The notes: generated by a model from the letters alone, not told the origin. A DNA stretch of 64,000 nucleotides from an uncultured Duncaniella sp. (GCA_910578515.1 CAJTQR010000001.1:124001-188000); one strand, 5' to 3'; positions 8,027-17,141 are shown, numbered from the stretch's first letter. Numbers and translations are program-made.

Positions 8027-9022
8027 ATGTATGAGAATAAAGATAAAATGAAAGTGCTTGTGACTGGTGCCGATGGGTTCATCGGTTCACATCTTGTTGA
8101 AGCATTGCTAAACGAAGGTTATGCCGTCAGGGCTCTTAGCCAATATAATTCGTTCAATAACTGGGGATGGCTTGAAGATATACAGCATCCTGATTTGGAG
8201 GTTGTGACTGGAGATGTCCGCGACCCGAATTTATGTCGCCATATATGCGATGGTTGCTCTGTGGTGTATCACCTTGCAGCACTTATAGCTATACCGTATA
8301 GTTATGTTGCTCCTGATAGTTATGTTGATACTAACATAAAGGGAACATTAAATATCTGTCAGGCTGCTCGTGATTGTGGTGTTAAGCGTCTTGTGGTGAC
8401 CTCGACAAGTGAAGTTTATGGGACAGCGAAGTATGTTCCTATTGACGAGAAGCATCCCAAGCAGCCCCAGTCGCCATACAGCGCGACCAAAATCGGTGCT
8501 GATGCAATAGCGTTGAGCTTTTATAATGCGTTTAATTTGCCAGTGGTGGTGGCACGACCATTCAATACATACGGACCTCGGCAGAGTGCGAGAGCTATTA
8601 TTCCGACTATAATCACACAGATTGCAGCAGGTAAGCGCGAGATTAAAGTGGGAGATTTAAGTCCTACACGTGACTTTAATTTTGTCAAAGATACAGCAGC
8701 CGGATTTATAGCGCTTGGTAAAGCTGAAGGCATCGAAGGGAAGGAAATAAATATTGCAACTGGGACGGAAGTTTCAATGAAGGAAACTTTAGAGATGATT
8801 TCACAAATTATGGAGAAAGATGTGAAATATATCATAGACCCGGCACGGTTGCGTCCTTCAGGCAGTGAGGTGTTCAGGTTGTGTGGCGACAATAGCATTA
8901 TTACTTCGTTGACTGATTGGCGACCGAAGTATGATTTGGAGACTGGATTACGTGAAACCATTGCCTGGTTTACCCAAAAGGAGAATCTTGCAAAATATAA
9001 AACCGGTCTGTATAACGTATGA
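8027..9022 (+). CDS. legB: NAD-dependent sugar-nucleotide 4,6-dehydratase/epimerase (LegB-like)
   Basis: A 331-residue extended SDR: TGADGFIGSH near residues 13-22 binds NAD, STSEVYGT carries the catalytic Ser/Thr region, and YSATK holds the Tyr/Lys pair. The sequence style (FNTYGPRQSARAIIPT, SPTRDFNFVKDTAAGF) matches LegB-type dehydratases that open legionaminic-acid synthesis from a GlcNAc nucleotide. It overlaps the next gene by four bases (ATGA). An NeuB/LegI-type synthase two genes downstream supports a nonulosonic-acid role, but a different 4,6-dehydratase or epimerase activity remains possible. Confidence 0.78.
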   Translation: MYENKDKMKVLVTGADGFIGSHLVEALLNEGYAVRALSQYNSFNNWGWLEDIQHPDLEVVTGDVRDPNLCRHICDGCSVVYHLAALIAIPYSYVAPDSYVDTNIKGTLNICQAARDCGVKRLVVTSTSEVYGTAKYVPIDEKHPKQPQSPYSATKIGADAIALSFYNAFNLPVVVARPFNTYGPRQSARAIIPTIITQIAAGKREIKVGDLSPTRDFNFVKDTAAGFIALGKAEGIEGKEINIATGTEVSMKETLEMISQIMEKDVKYIIDPARLRPSGSEVFRLCGDNSIITSLTDWRPKYDLETGLRETIAWFTQKENLAKYKTGLYNV

Positions 9023-9984
9023 AGACTAATCACTGTAATAAATTGAATATTCTTTTTCTTGGGGGTGCAAAACGTGTATCGTTTGGACGCAAGCTGATGG
9101 CTGCCGCTGAGATGAGGGGCATTCAGTTAAAGATATTCAGTTATGAGCTTGACTCCAAAGTGCCAGTGGCATTGATTGGGGATATCATCGTTGGGCGCCG
9201 ATGGAATGATACCGGTATATTCGATGATTTGCACAATGCAGTAAAGGAATATGATATTGATGTCATGCTCCCATTTGTGGATGGTGCGGTTGAAATAGCG
9301 GCAGAATATTGCAATAGATATAAAGATGTATGGTCTCCTGTGGTATCTTCAGGAAAAGCTGAAATGCTTTTTGATAAGGTTGCATCGGCAAAACTATTCG
9401 AGACTGCCGGCTTATCAATTCCAATGACTTATAAGGTTGGTGTTACTAAATATCCTCTTATAGCTAAACCTCGCAGGGGTTCTGCATCAAAGGGGATAGT
9501 GGTGCTGTCAGATGAGTCGGACCTTAAGCTGTTGAAGGGCGCAGAGGATTCATATCTTCTGCAGGAGTACATTACAAACCGCATAGAATATACGGTTGAC
9601 TGTTATATTTCTCAAGAAGGAGAGATTCTCTGTATCAGTCCAAGGGTACGTCTTGAAGTAGTAGGTGGTGAAGTCTCAAAAACAGCAACTGTATCAGACG
9701 ACACTCTTCTCACAGAATCCAAGGTTGTGATAGAAAGGCTTGGATTGCGTGGAGCTGTGACACTACAGTTTCTACGGGATGAAGACTCTAATCGCTTGAT
9801 GCTTATGGAAATCAATCCACGGCTTGGCGGTGGAGTGGTTTGCTCGATTCATGCGGGTGCCGACATACCGGGAATGATTTTGGACGAAGCGAAAGGCATA
9901 AAACCCAGAATCTCCGAAAATATTAAACCAGGAACATTGATATGCCGTTATTTTGATGAAGCGGTTTTTCAAAATGGAAACTAA
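9019..9984 (+). CDS. ATP-grasp domain ligase (CarB-like) of nonulosonate cluster
   Basis: A 321-residue ATP-grasp protein. It has a Rossmann-like N-terminal preATP-grasp region, the central YPLIAKPRRGSASKGI nucleotide-binding segment at about 148-163, and the Mg-binding MEINPRLGGG near 270-279. Such proteins make carboxylate-amine or carboxylate-thiol bonds. It is translationally coupled to the LegB-like gene upstream (ATGA overlap) and overlaps the NeuB/LegI-like gene by 11 bp. Similar ATP-grasp genes occur in Bacteroidota surface-sugar clusters, where they may add an amino-acyl group to a sugar acid. The actual substrate is not known. Confidence 0.8.
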   Translation: MKTNHCNKLNILFLGGAKRVSFGRKLMAAAEMRGIQLKIFSYELDSKVPVALIGDIIVGRRWNDTGIFDDLHNAVKEYDIDVMLPFVDGAVEIAAEYCNRYKDVWSPVVSSGKAEMLFDKVASAKLFETAGLSIPMTYKVGVTKYPLIAKPRRGSASKGIVVLSDESDLKLLKGAEDSYLLQEYITNRIEYTVDCYISQEGEILCISPRVRLEVVGGEVSKTATVSDDTLLTESKVVIERLGLRGAVTLQFLRDEDSNRLMLMEINPRLGGGVVCSIHAGADIPGMILDEAKGIKPRISENIKPGTLICRYFDEAVFQNGN

Positions 9985-10987
9985 AGATAGAATAATAATT
10001 ATAGCGGAGGCTGGAGTCAATCACAATGCTTCCATGGAGATGGCGAAACAGATGGTCCATGAGGCGGCTAAGGCTGGTGCGGATTATGTGAAGTTTCAAA
10101 CAGCCGTACCCGAACTTGTGATTTCATCAATCGCTCCAAAAGCTGAATATCAGAAAGAGACAACAGGAAATGTTGAATCTCAGTTGGAGATGTGTAAGGC
10201 AATACATCTTCCACTTTCCGCATATTCTGAGTTAGCCGAATTGTGCAAGGAAGTAGGTATAGGGTTTATGAGTACGCCGTTTGACCTTGTGTCGATTGAT
10301 ACACTTGCTCCTCTTCAAATGGATTACTGGAAGATACCATCCGGTGAGATTACCAATCTGCCTTATTTGCGTAAGATTGCATCGAAGGGTGGAAAGGTTA
10401 TTTTGTCCACCGGAATGTCTACTTTGTCTGAGGTTAAAGAGGCTGTTGATATACTTGTCGCTGGTGGTATTGCACGTCATGATATATATCTTCTTCATTG
10501 TACCACCCAATACCCAACTCCTATGCAAGATGTGAATTTGCGAGCAATGCTTTCGCTGGGAGAGCTTAATGTTGGAGGGATAGGCTATAGTGACCATACT
10601 TTGGGGATTGAAGTGCCTATAGCTGCAGCTGCATTAGGTGCAAGAGTAATAGAGAAACATTTCACATTGGATAAATCACTTCCAGGTCCTGACCATCGAG
10701 CATCACTTAATCCTGCTGAGTTAGGAGCAATGGTGAAAGCAGTGAGAAACATAGAAAAAGCGCTAGGCTCCGGCAAAAAGATTGTTGCAGATTCAGAGCG
10801 TGGAAATATAGAGGTGGCACGTAAAAGCATTGTGGCAGCCCGCGATATAAAACGGGGAGAGCATTTTACAGAGGAGAATATAACTGTGAAACGACCTGGA
10901 AATGGTATTTCACCGATGAATTGGGATAATGTTATAGGAAAAATCGCAACAAAGGATTTCTTATACGATTCTCTTATTGAACTTTAG
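9974..10987 (+). CDS. N-acetylneuraminate/legionaminate synthase family protein (NeuB/LegI-like)
   Basis: A 337-residue nonulosonic-acid synthase that condenses a 6-carbon sugar with phosphoenolpyruvate. The TIM barrel begins IIAEAGVNHNASMEMAK and carries DYVKFQTA, IPSGEITNLP, LLHCTTQYPTP, GYSDHT and EKHFTLD, all diagnostic of NeuB. The C-terminal 60 residues (SIVAARDIKRGEHFTEENI) form the SAF antifreeze-like domain. The ATG at 9974 is preferred over the ATG pair at 9953. No CMP-transferase, aminotransferase or hydrolysing epimerase is visible nearby, so the pathway must be completed elsewhere. Neu5Ac, legionaminate and pseudaminate synthases cannot be separated with certainty by eye. Confidence 0.85.
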   Translation: METKDRIIIIAEAGVNHNASMEMAKQMVHEAAKAGADYVKFQTAVPELVISSIAPKAEYQKETTGNVESQLEMCKAIHLPLSAYSELAELCKEVGIGFMSTPFDLVSIDTLAPLQMDYWKIPSGEITNLPYLRKIASKGGKVILSTGMSTLSEVKEAVDILVAGGIARHDIYLLHCTTQYPTPMQDVNLRAMLSLGELNVGGIGYSDHTLGIEVPIAAAALGARVIEKHFTLDKSLPGPDHRASLNPAELGAMVKAVRNIEKALGSGKKIVADSERGNIEVARKSIVAARDIKRGEHFTEENITVKRPGNGISPMNWDNVIGKIATKDFLYDSLIEL

Positions 10988-11022
10988 AATATCAAACAAA
11001 GCATCTCATTATAATTTTTATC

Positions 11023-12459
11023 ATGAAGGAAGCATTAAAATTATCATTATCGCAAAAATTGCAGCAGAGGCTATCACCTCTGCAAATGCGTTTTGTGAGA
11101 ATGTTGGAGATGAATGGTCCTGAGATGGAAGATGAGGTGCGTCGTGAATTGGATGATAATCCAGCGCTTGAGGTCGCCGACAATCCAGCTTCTCAGGGTG
11201 AAGATACAGCATATCAGGAAAGTGCTGAGCAGTTGCAGATGGCAGATTATAAAGATGAGGATGATATGCCGTCGTATCGTCTGGAGGCGCGAAATCATAG
11301 CGTAAACGATGAGTATTATGAGCCTGTAGCTGTGGCCGGAACCGGCACACTTATGGATAATCTGATAGCGCAGCTGACAGAAACTGATATTTCGGACTTC
11401 GATTTGTCTATAGCCAGATATATAATTGGGAATATAGATGATAATGGCTATCTGACACGTACTCTTTCTCAGCTCCTTGATGATTTGGCATTTAATGCCG
11501 GAATCGAAATTTCCATGGACAAGCTACGAGAGATTTTCACCCGTATCCGTTCGCTTGACCCTGCAGGAATATGTGCGCTTGACCTCAGAGATTGCTTGGT
11601 ACTTCAACTCAGGAGACTTCCTGCAACTGAGGACGATAAACTTGCGCTGGAGATTGTGGAACATTATTTTGATATATTCTCTCTGAGACATTATGACCGT
11701 CTTTTGAATATGCTCGATGTTTCGAAGGAACAGTTACAGCGTGGGATAGATGTGATAAAAGGTCTTGACCCTAAACCAGGAAGTCATTTAGGAGGAAGTG
11801 ATGATGAGGACCGGTCGCGTCATATTATACCGGATTTCAATGTTGAGGTTGATGATGATACGGTGACATTGTCATTGCTCAACAACATTCCGGATTTGGC
11901 TATAGAGGAAAGCTTTATATCAGATGGGAAAGAGTTCATAAATGCACCTTCATCCCGACGCAATGATGATGCTGAGCTCTTTATAAAACGTAAGCGAGAG
12001 GAGGCATATGACTTTATTGAGCTGCTTCGCTTGCGGCAGGAAACTCTTTATAAGGTTATGTCAGCTATAGTTAAATGGCAGCATGATTTTTTCATGACAG
12101 AGGATGAGAGTAAGTTGCGTCCAATGATTCTGAAGGATATTGCTAAAATGACTGGCTACGATTTGTCGGTTATATCACGTGCTACGGCCGGGAAATATGT
12201 CGCAACTTCAGGAGGAGTATATCCACTGAAATTTTTCTTCAATGAGCGCGTTGGAGATGGCGAAGAAGAGACTTCATCGCGGGAGATTCTGCTTGCAATC
12301 AAAGAAATTATAAGTAATGAAGACCGCAGCCATCCGCTCAACGATGATGCAATAATGAAGATTCTTCATAAAAACGGATATGACATAGCTCGTCGTACTG
12401 TGGCAAAGTATCGTGAAAGGTTGAACATACCGGTGGCACGTTTGCGCAAAGAGATTTAA
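11023..12459 (+). CDS. rpoN: RNA polymerase sigma-54 factor
   Basis: A 478-residue alternative sigma factor that recognises -24/-12 promoters and needs AAA+ activators. The N-terminal Gln/Leu-rich region I (LSLSQKLQQRLSPLQMRFV) binds activators. An acidic region II follows, then the core-binding domain. The RpoN box ARRTVAKYRE lies near the C-terminus (about 457-466), and the protein ends shortly after, as expected. Bacteroidales normally have one copy. The upstream gap is only 35 bp and holds no clear promoter box. Confidence 0.96.
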   Translation: MKEALKLSLSQKLQQRLSPLQMRFVRMLEMNGPEMEDEVRRELDDNPALEVADNPASQGEDTAYQESAEQLQMADYKDEDDMPSYRLEARNHSVNDEYYEPVAVAGTGTLMDNLIAQLTETDISDFDLSIARYIIGNIDDNGYLTRTLSQLLDDLAFNAGIEISMDKLREIFTRIRSLDPAGICALDLRDCLVLQLRRLPATEDDKLALEIVEHYFDIFSLRHYDRLLNMLDVSKEQLQRGIDVIKGLDPKPGSHLGGSDDEDRSRHIIPDFNVEVDDDTVTLSLLNNIPDLAIEESFISDGKEFINAPSSRRNDDAELFIKRKREEAYDFIELLRLRQETLYKVMSAIVKWQHDFFMTEDESKLRPMILKDIAKMTGYDLSVISRATAGKYVATSGGVYPLKFFFNERVGDGEEETSSREILLAIKEIISNEDRSHPLNDDAIMKILHKNGYDIARRTVAKYRERLNIPVARLRKEI

Positions 12460-12482
12460 TCAATTTAGATATTTAGATTATT

Positions 12483-13091
12483 ATGAATAAGATATCGAAT
12501 ATACTGTCGGCGCTATTCTCACCATTGTTAGTTCCTACTTATGGAATGGCAATGGCAGGAACCCTCACAATACTCCATTTACTCCCAGATTCATTGATAT
12601 GGACTGCAGTAGGTATAACATTTGTGATTACTGGACTGATTCCTATCTCCGCTATTATAGCTATGTATCGTTCAGGCTTTATCAAGGATGCCGCACTTAA
12701 TGAACGTACTGAACGGAGTGTGCCATATATTATAACGGCGTTATGTTATATGGGATGTGGCTTATTTTTATATAAGGCGAATGCTCCGTTCTGGTTGCCT
12801 ATGTTTTTTGCTGGAGGAGCTTTGGCTTGTGTAATAAATACCATCGTAAATCGTTGGTGGAAGATAAGCGCTCATGCAGCGGCTATGGGGGGACTTGTGG
12901 CTTTGATGTTCAGAATTGTAGCGTCACATTATGCTCTCTATAACCTTAATATATGGATTTCGGCAGTAATCATACTGGCGGGATTAGTCATGACTGCAAG
13001 ATTGTATCTTAAGCGTCATACATTATGGCAGGTACTTCTCGGATTCGTTAATGGTTTCCTATGTGTGTACTTACTGTCTATGATTCGATAA
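12483..13091 (+). CDS. Membrane protein of the PAP2 phosphatase superfamily, degenerate motifs
   Basis: A 202-residue protein with about six hydrophobic segments. Three weak PAP2 landmarks are visible in order: Lys68-x6-Arg75, Ser129-Ala-His131 and Arg173-x5-His179-x3-Gln183. In active lipid phosphatases these read KxxxxxxRP, PSGH and SRxxxxxHxxxD. Several positions (Pro, Gly, and the final Asp) are replaced, so phosphatase activity is uncertain. It sits between rpoN and purE with short gaps and no obvious promoter, so it is probably co-transcribed with rpoN. A lipid phosphatase or a non-catalytic relative are both possible. Confidence 0.6.
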   Translation: MNKISNILSALFSPLLVPTYGMAMAGTLTILHLLPDSLIWTAVGITFVITGLIPISAIIAMYRSGFIKDAALNERTERSVPYIITALCYMGCGLFLYKANAPFWLPMFFAGGALACVINTIVNRWWKISAHAAAMGGLVALMFRIVASHYALYNLNIWISAVIILAGLVMTARLYLKRHTLWQVLLGFVNGFLCVYLLSMIR

Positions 13092-13123
13092 AAATACTAT
13101 TATAACTCAATAAATATAAAATA

Positions 13124-13630
13124 ATGAAACCAATCGTTAGTATTATCATGGGAAGCACAAGTGACCTTCCCATACTTAAAAAAGCGGCTGATTTTCTTAA
13201 TCAGATGGAAGTGCCTTTTGAGATGAATGCTCTTTCTGCACACCGTACACCTCTTGAAGTTGAGGAATTTGCACGCAATGCTCAGGCTCGTGGTATCAAG
13301 GTCATAATTGCTGCTGCCGGTATGGCTGCTGCTCTTCCAGGAGTAATTGCCGCAATGACTCCGATTCCAGTAATAGGCATTCCTATCAACTCTACTCTCA
13401 GCGGTATGGATGCATTATATTCAATAGTCCAGATGCCTCCGGGTATATCTGTAGCGACAGTCGGTATTAATGCCGGTATGAATGCAGCGGTAATGGCGGT
13501 ACAGATTTTAGCGTTGGGTGATTCTGAACTTGCCAAGAGATACGATAGCTATCGTTCCACTTTGTCACAGAAGATTGTCAAAGCGAATGAGGAGCTAAAG
13601 GATGTAAAATATGATTTTAAGGTAGACTAA
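13124..13630 (+). CDS. purE: N5-carboxyaminoimidazole ribonucleotide mutase
   Basis: A 168-residue PurE of class I, which converts N5-CAIR to 4-carboxy-AIR in purine synthesis. MGSTSDLP at 9-16 and LSAHRTP near 39-45 (catalytic His) are present, as is the glycine-rich GMAAALPGV region. Length and motifs fit class I enzymes that work with PurK; purK is not in this window. The start follows a short 32-bp gap after the membrane protein gene. Confidence 0.95.
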   Translation: MKPIVSIIMGSTSDLPILKKAADFLNQMEVPFEMNALSAHRTPLEVEEFARNAQARGIKVIIAAAGMAAALPGVIAAMTPIPVIGIPINSTLSGMDALYSIVQMPPGISVATVGINAGMNAAVMAVQILALGDSELAKRYDSYRSTLSQKIVKANEELKDVKYDFKVD

Positions 13631-13655
13631 GGCTTAAACCAAAAGTAAATTCTGA

Positions 13656-15329
13656 TTGATTTTGGAGCTTAATTATCGTAGACGCCCCACATGGGACGTC
13701 AATATAGGGAATGTAGTCATAGGTGGCAAGAATCCTATCGCGATACAATCGATGACTTCTACCGGTACTATGGATACCGACGGCTCGGTAGCGCAAATCA
13801 AGCGCATAGTTGAAGCTGGAGGGGATATAGTGCGCCTAACTGCTCAAGGTGTGCGCGAGGCTGAGAATCTGGGAAATATAGTTGCGTCTCTCCGGGCGGA
13901 TGGAGTGAATGTTCCTCTTGTGGCGGATATACATTTTAATCCGAAGGCTGCTTTTTCGGCTGCTACGCGTGTGGAAAAGGTGCGTATTAATCCTGGAAAT
14001 TTCGTTGACCCTGGACGAGTATTCAAGAAGATAGAATTCACGGACGAAGAGTATGCTGCGGAAATTCTTAAAATAGAGGCAACTCTTGCACCGTTGCTGA
14101 CGCTGTGTCGCGAGCATAACACTGCGCTTCGCATAGGTGTAAACCATGGGTCACTTTCCGATAGGATAATGAGCCGTTATGGTGACACTCCGGCAGGTAT
14201 GGTAGAAAGTGCCATGGAATTTTTGAGAGTCTGTGTCAAACATGATTTCAAAAATGTTGTGATTTCCATCAAGGCGTCAAATGTGACTGTAATGGTCGAG
14301 ACTGTGCGCAGATTAGTCAAAGCCATGGATGCGGAGGATATGCATTTCCCACTACATCTCGGCGTTACGGAGGCGGGTGACGGGGAGGATGGCAGAATCA
14401 AATCGGCAGTCGGCATAGGTACATTATTAGCAGAAGGTATCGGTGATACAATCCGTGTATCATTGAGTGAGGAGCCTGAATGTGAGATTCCGGTAGCGCA
14501 GGGTATTGTGCGCTATATTTCAGAAATAGCTTCAGCAGCACCGGTAATAGTCTCGGATAAGTTTTCAATTCCTTCGGATTATGATGTGATATCGCCAAAA
14601 CCGCGTTTAAGTGTTTGGTCTGATAGATTGCCTCAAGTTGTCGGTCTTGATATCAAGCTTTCCGAGTTGGATAATGCTTTCACTGTTTTTGCTGAGGATG
14701 GCATGACAGAGGAATTGATTTCAGAGATGAATAGTGCTCCCATGCGTCCGTTAGTCCTTGCTTCTCGTTCTTCTGATGTGATATCAAGTATGAAAATTTT
14801 CATGTTTCAATTGATGTCTGCAGGGATTAATAATCCCGTCATATTGCGTCTGAATTATAGTGAGGGAATGCAGGATGATATTATTTTGCGTGCATCGATT
14901 GAGCTTGGAGCCTTGTTGCTTGCCGGCTTCAGGGATGGAGTATGGATTGAATCTCCTTCTCTTACCAAAGAGCAGTCAAATTCGCTGGCTTTGAATATTC
15001 TTCAGGCTGCGAGATTGCGCATGTCGAAGACGGAGTATATTTCATGCCCTGGCTGCGGTAGAACACTTTATGACCTTCAATCTACTCTTAGAGAGATAAA
15101 AAACGCCACGTCTCATTTGAAAGGGTTAAAAATCGGAGTGATGGGTTGTATTGTGAATGGTCCTGGAGAGATGGCGGACGCAGATTACGGCTATGTTGGT
15201 GCTGGTGTCGGGCGAATAAGTCTCTATAAAGGGAAGGAGTGTATTGAAAAGAACATCCCTGCGGAGGAAGCTATTCCACAGCTTATAAAGCTCATCAAAT
15301 CAAATGGCGATTGGGTTGACAAGGATTAA
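13656..15329 (+). CDS. ispG: (E)-4-hydroxy-3-methylbut-2-enyl-diphosphate synthase, long form
   Basis: The penultimate enzyme of the MEP isoprenoid pathway, converting MEcPP to HMBPP with a 4Fe-4S cluster. The N-terminal TIM barrel starts YRRRPTWDVNIGNVVIGG...IQSMTSTGT. The C-terminal part holds the cluster ligands Cys464-x2-Cys467, Cys498 and Glu505 within GCIVNGPGE. At 557 residues it is the three-domain form with an inserted middle domain (about 290-420), typical of Bacteroidota, Chlamydiae and plants. A stop codon lies directly before the TTG at 13656, and the conserved N-terminus begins within five residues of it, so a non-ATG start (TTG at 13656 or 13662) must be used. Confidence 0.93.
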   Translation: MILELNYRRRPTWDVNIGNVVIGGKNPIAIQSMTSTGTMDTDGSVAQIKRIVEAGGDIVRLTAQGVREAENLGNIVASLRADGVNVPLVADIHFNPKAAFSAATRVEKVRINPGNFVDPGRVFKKIEFTDEEYAAEILKIEATLAPLLTLCREHNTALRIGVNHGSLSDRIMSRYGDTPAGMVESAMEFLRVCVKHDFKNVVISIKASNVTVMVETVRRLVKAMDAEDMHFPLHLGVTEAGDGEDGRIKSAVGIGTLLAEGIGDTIRVSLSEEPECEIPVAQGIVRYISEIASAAPVIVSDKFSIPSDYDVISPKPRLSVWSDRLPQVVGLDIKLSELDNAFTVFAEDGMTEELISEMNSAPMRPLVLASRSSDVISSMKIFMFQLMSAGINNPVILRLNYSEGMQDDIILRASIELGALLLAGFRDGVWIESPSLTKEQSNSLALNILQAARLRMSKTEYISCPGCGRTLYDLQSTLREIKNATSHLKGLKIGVMGCIVNGPGEMADADYGYVGAGVGRISLYKGKECIEKNIPAEEAIPQLIKLIKSNGDWVDKD

Positions 15330-15339
15330 TTGACAACGG

Positions 15340-16308
15340 ATGGAAATTTCAGATAAATACATGCGCAGGGCGCTTCAATTGGCTCGTAATGGCGAATTGG
15401 ATGCCTCACCTAATCCGATGGTTGGAGCTGTAATAGTTGGACCGTCAGGAGAAATAATCGGTGAAGGATGGCATCGTCGTTGTGGTGAGGGACATGCGGA
15501 AGTCAATGCGGTTGCCTCTGTGCAGGATAAGAAAATGCTTGCTGATTCCACAATGTATGTCACTTTGGAACCCTGCTCTCATTATGGTAAGACGCCTCCT
15601 TGCGCCGAACTGATAATCCGCATGGGGATTCCGCGTGTGGTAGTGGGTTGTCTTGACCCTTTTGAAAAGGTATCAGGACGAGGTATTAAACTTTTACGTG
15701 ATGCTGGGGTTGAAGTTGTTTCGGGAATACTTGAAAAGGAATGCTGTGATTTGAATCGCAAATTCATGACTGCTCATCGACAATCTCGTCCATACATAAC
15801 TCTCAAATGGGCGCAGAGTTCAGATGGATATATTGATGGTAAAATCTCTACAAAACTAACTTCAACATTGGTACACAAGCTGCGGGCAGTAAATGATGCT
15901 ATACTTGTAGGAAGTGGTACGGTTTTGGTTGACAATCCTATTCTCGATACAAGGTATTATGCCGGAAAATCGCCTATAAAAGTTGTGCTTGATAGGCGAG
16001 GGCGTATCGTAGGAAATGCCCGGATATATTCATCTGAGTCCGCATCTGTAATCCTACTTAGTGATTATCGTACACTTGATGATGCAATGTCGCAGCTCTA
16101 TAAACATGGAATTACATCTGTTCTTGTCGAGGGGGGAAGAATGGTATTGCAATCGTTTATCAACGAGAACTTATGGGATGAAGTGCGCGTTGAAATAGGC
16201 AATAAGCCTATCAATGGCAATGTAAAAGCGCCGGTTTTCAATGGTGAACTTGACATTGCTGACAGCTTTGTTGTTGATGGAAATAGAATAATAACAATAA
16301 GAAAATGA
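15340..16308 (+). CDS. ribD: Bifunctional riboflavin deaminase/reductase
   Basis: A 322-residue two-domain enzyme of riboflavin synthesis: pyrimidine deaminase followed by reductase. The deaminase zinc site is HAEVNAV at about 51-57 and EPCSHYGKTPPC at about 77-88. The reductase domain starts near 145 (YITLKWAQSSDG) and has DAILVGSGTVLVDNP. The ATG at 15340 is 10 bp after ispG, and the stop overlaps the next gene by four bases. No FMN riboswitch is visible upstream, so it probably depends on the upstream transcript. Confidence 0.94.
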   Translation: MEISDKYMRRALQLARNGELDASPNPMVGAVIVGPSGEIIGEGWHRRCGEGHAEVNAVASVQDKKMLADSTMYVTLEPCSHYGKTPPCAELIIRMGIPRVVVGCLDPFEKVSGRGIKLLRDAGVEVVSGILEKECCDLNRKFMTAHRQSRPYITLKWAQSSDGYIDGKISTKLTSTLVHKLRAVNDAILVGSGTVLVDNPILDTRYYAGKSPIKVVLDRRGRIVGNARIYSSESASVILLSDYRTLDDAMSQLYKHGITSVLVEGGRMVLQSFINENLWDEVRVEIGNKPINGNVKAPVFNGELDIADSFVVDGNRIITIRK

Positions 16309-16868
16309 TTAAAATAGTAGACGCAAAAAAGACGGATGCCACCTTTATAGCTCAGGCGATTATGGCTGCTGTTGGAGAGCAGATTTGTCTAAATTTCGCT
16401 GGACCCGCACATACATTGGATGATGTGGAGCATCTGTTTACTGAACTTGCGAAACGCGATGATAGTCAATACAGTTATCTTAACACACTGGCGGCTGTGG
16501 ATGACGACGGTAAAACTGTTGGGGTCTGCATAAGCTATGACGGAGCGTTGCTTGATGAATTGCGCAAGCCTTTCTTTGAGGCTGTGTCATCAATTTTAGG
16601 GAAAGATATGACAGATGTTCAGGATGAAACAGATGGTAACGAAGTGTATATTGATACACTTGCTGTGCTTCCTGAATGTAGGAAACAAGGAATTGGTGCA
16701 GCCCTCTTGAAGGCAACCGTTGAAAAGGCACGTAAGATAGGTAAACCGGCTGGATTATTGGTTGAAAAAGAGAATCACAATGCGCGCCGTCTATACGAAA
16801 GTCTCGGATTTCGTCATGTCGGAGAACGTCCGTTTGCCTATGTTATGATGGACCATCTGCAGATGTGA
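16305..16868 (+). CDS. GNAT-family N-acetyltransferase
   Basis: A 187-residue acetyl-CoA-dependent acyltransferase. The core acetyl-CoA loop is LPECRKQGIGAALL (about 124-137), and the family C-terminal pattern NHNARRLYESLGFRHVGE follows near 160-177. The protein starts at an ATG overlapping the ribD stop (ATGA), so the two are coupled. The substrate, small molecule or protein, cannot be deduced. Confidence 0.85.
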   Translation: MIKIVDAKKTDATFIAQAIMAAVGEQICLNFAGPAHTLDDVEHLFTELAKRDDSQYSYLNTLAAVDDDGKTVGVCISYDGALLDELRKPFFEAVSSILGKDMTDVQDETDGNEVYIDTLAVLPECRKQGIGAALLKATVEKARKIGKPAGLLVEKENHNARRLYESLGFRHVGERPFAYVMMDHLQM

Positions 16869-16944
16869 TATTGATGGATTACGGCTTTAAATTACGTTTT
16901 TCGAGAATATTTTATGCGAAAAATATAAAAATTCCGCATAGGAC

Positions 16945-16975
16945 TTGTATTTTTCTCAAAAACTTACTAACTTTG
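16945..16975 (+). promoter_or_regulatory. Promoter of tRNA-Gln
   Basis: TTG at 16945-16947, a 20-bp spacer, and TAACTTTG at 16968-16975 form a textbook Bacteroidota promoter. Transcription should start near 16980, about 40 bp before the mature tRNA. Confidence 0.8.
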
Positions 16976-17019
16976 CATCGCTTTAGGCAAAAGACTACTT
17001 TCGCTTGAGCAAATAGGAT

Positions 17020-17090
17020 TGTCTTATGGTGTAATGGTAGCACTGCAGTTTTTGGTTCTGCCTGTCTAGGTTCGAATCCTGGTAAGACAA
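17020..17090 (+). tRNA. tRNA-Gln (anticodon TTG)
   Basis: A 71-nt cloverleaf. The acceptor stem TGTCTTA (17020-17026) pairs perfectly with TAAGACA (17083-17089), with A as discriminator. The D stem is GTG/CAC, the anticodon loop 17050-17056 contains TTG at 17052-17054, and the T loop is TTCGAAT. The CCA end is not encoded. Reading CAA codons, it charges glutamine; the U1-A72 end also fits glutamine tRNAs. Confidence 0.93.
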
Positions 17091-17099
17091 CGAGATGAT

Positions 17100-17141
17100 A
17101 AAAAACAGTTTGTCCTGTACACTTAGAACGAACTGTTTTTT
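17100..17141 (+). terminator. Terminator after tRNA-Gln
   Basis: Inverted repeat with arms 17100-17113 and 17128-17141 (one G-T pair), with an A-rich 5' side and T-rich 3' side. It lies 10 bp after the tRNA. Confidence 0.8.
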
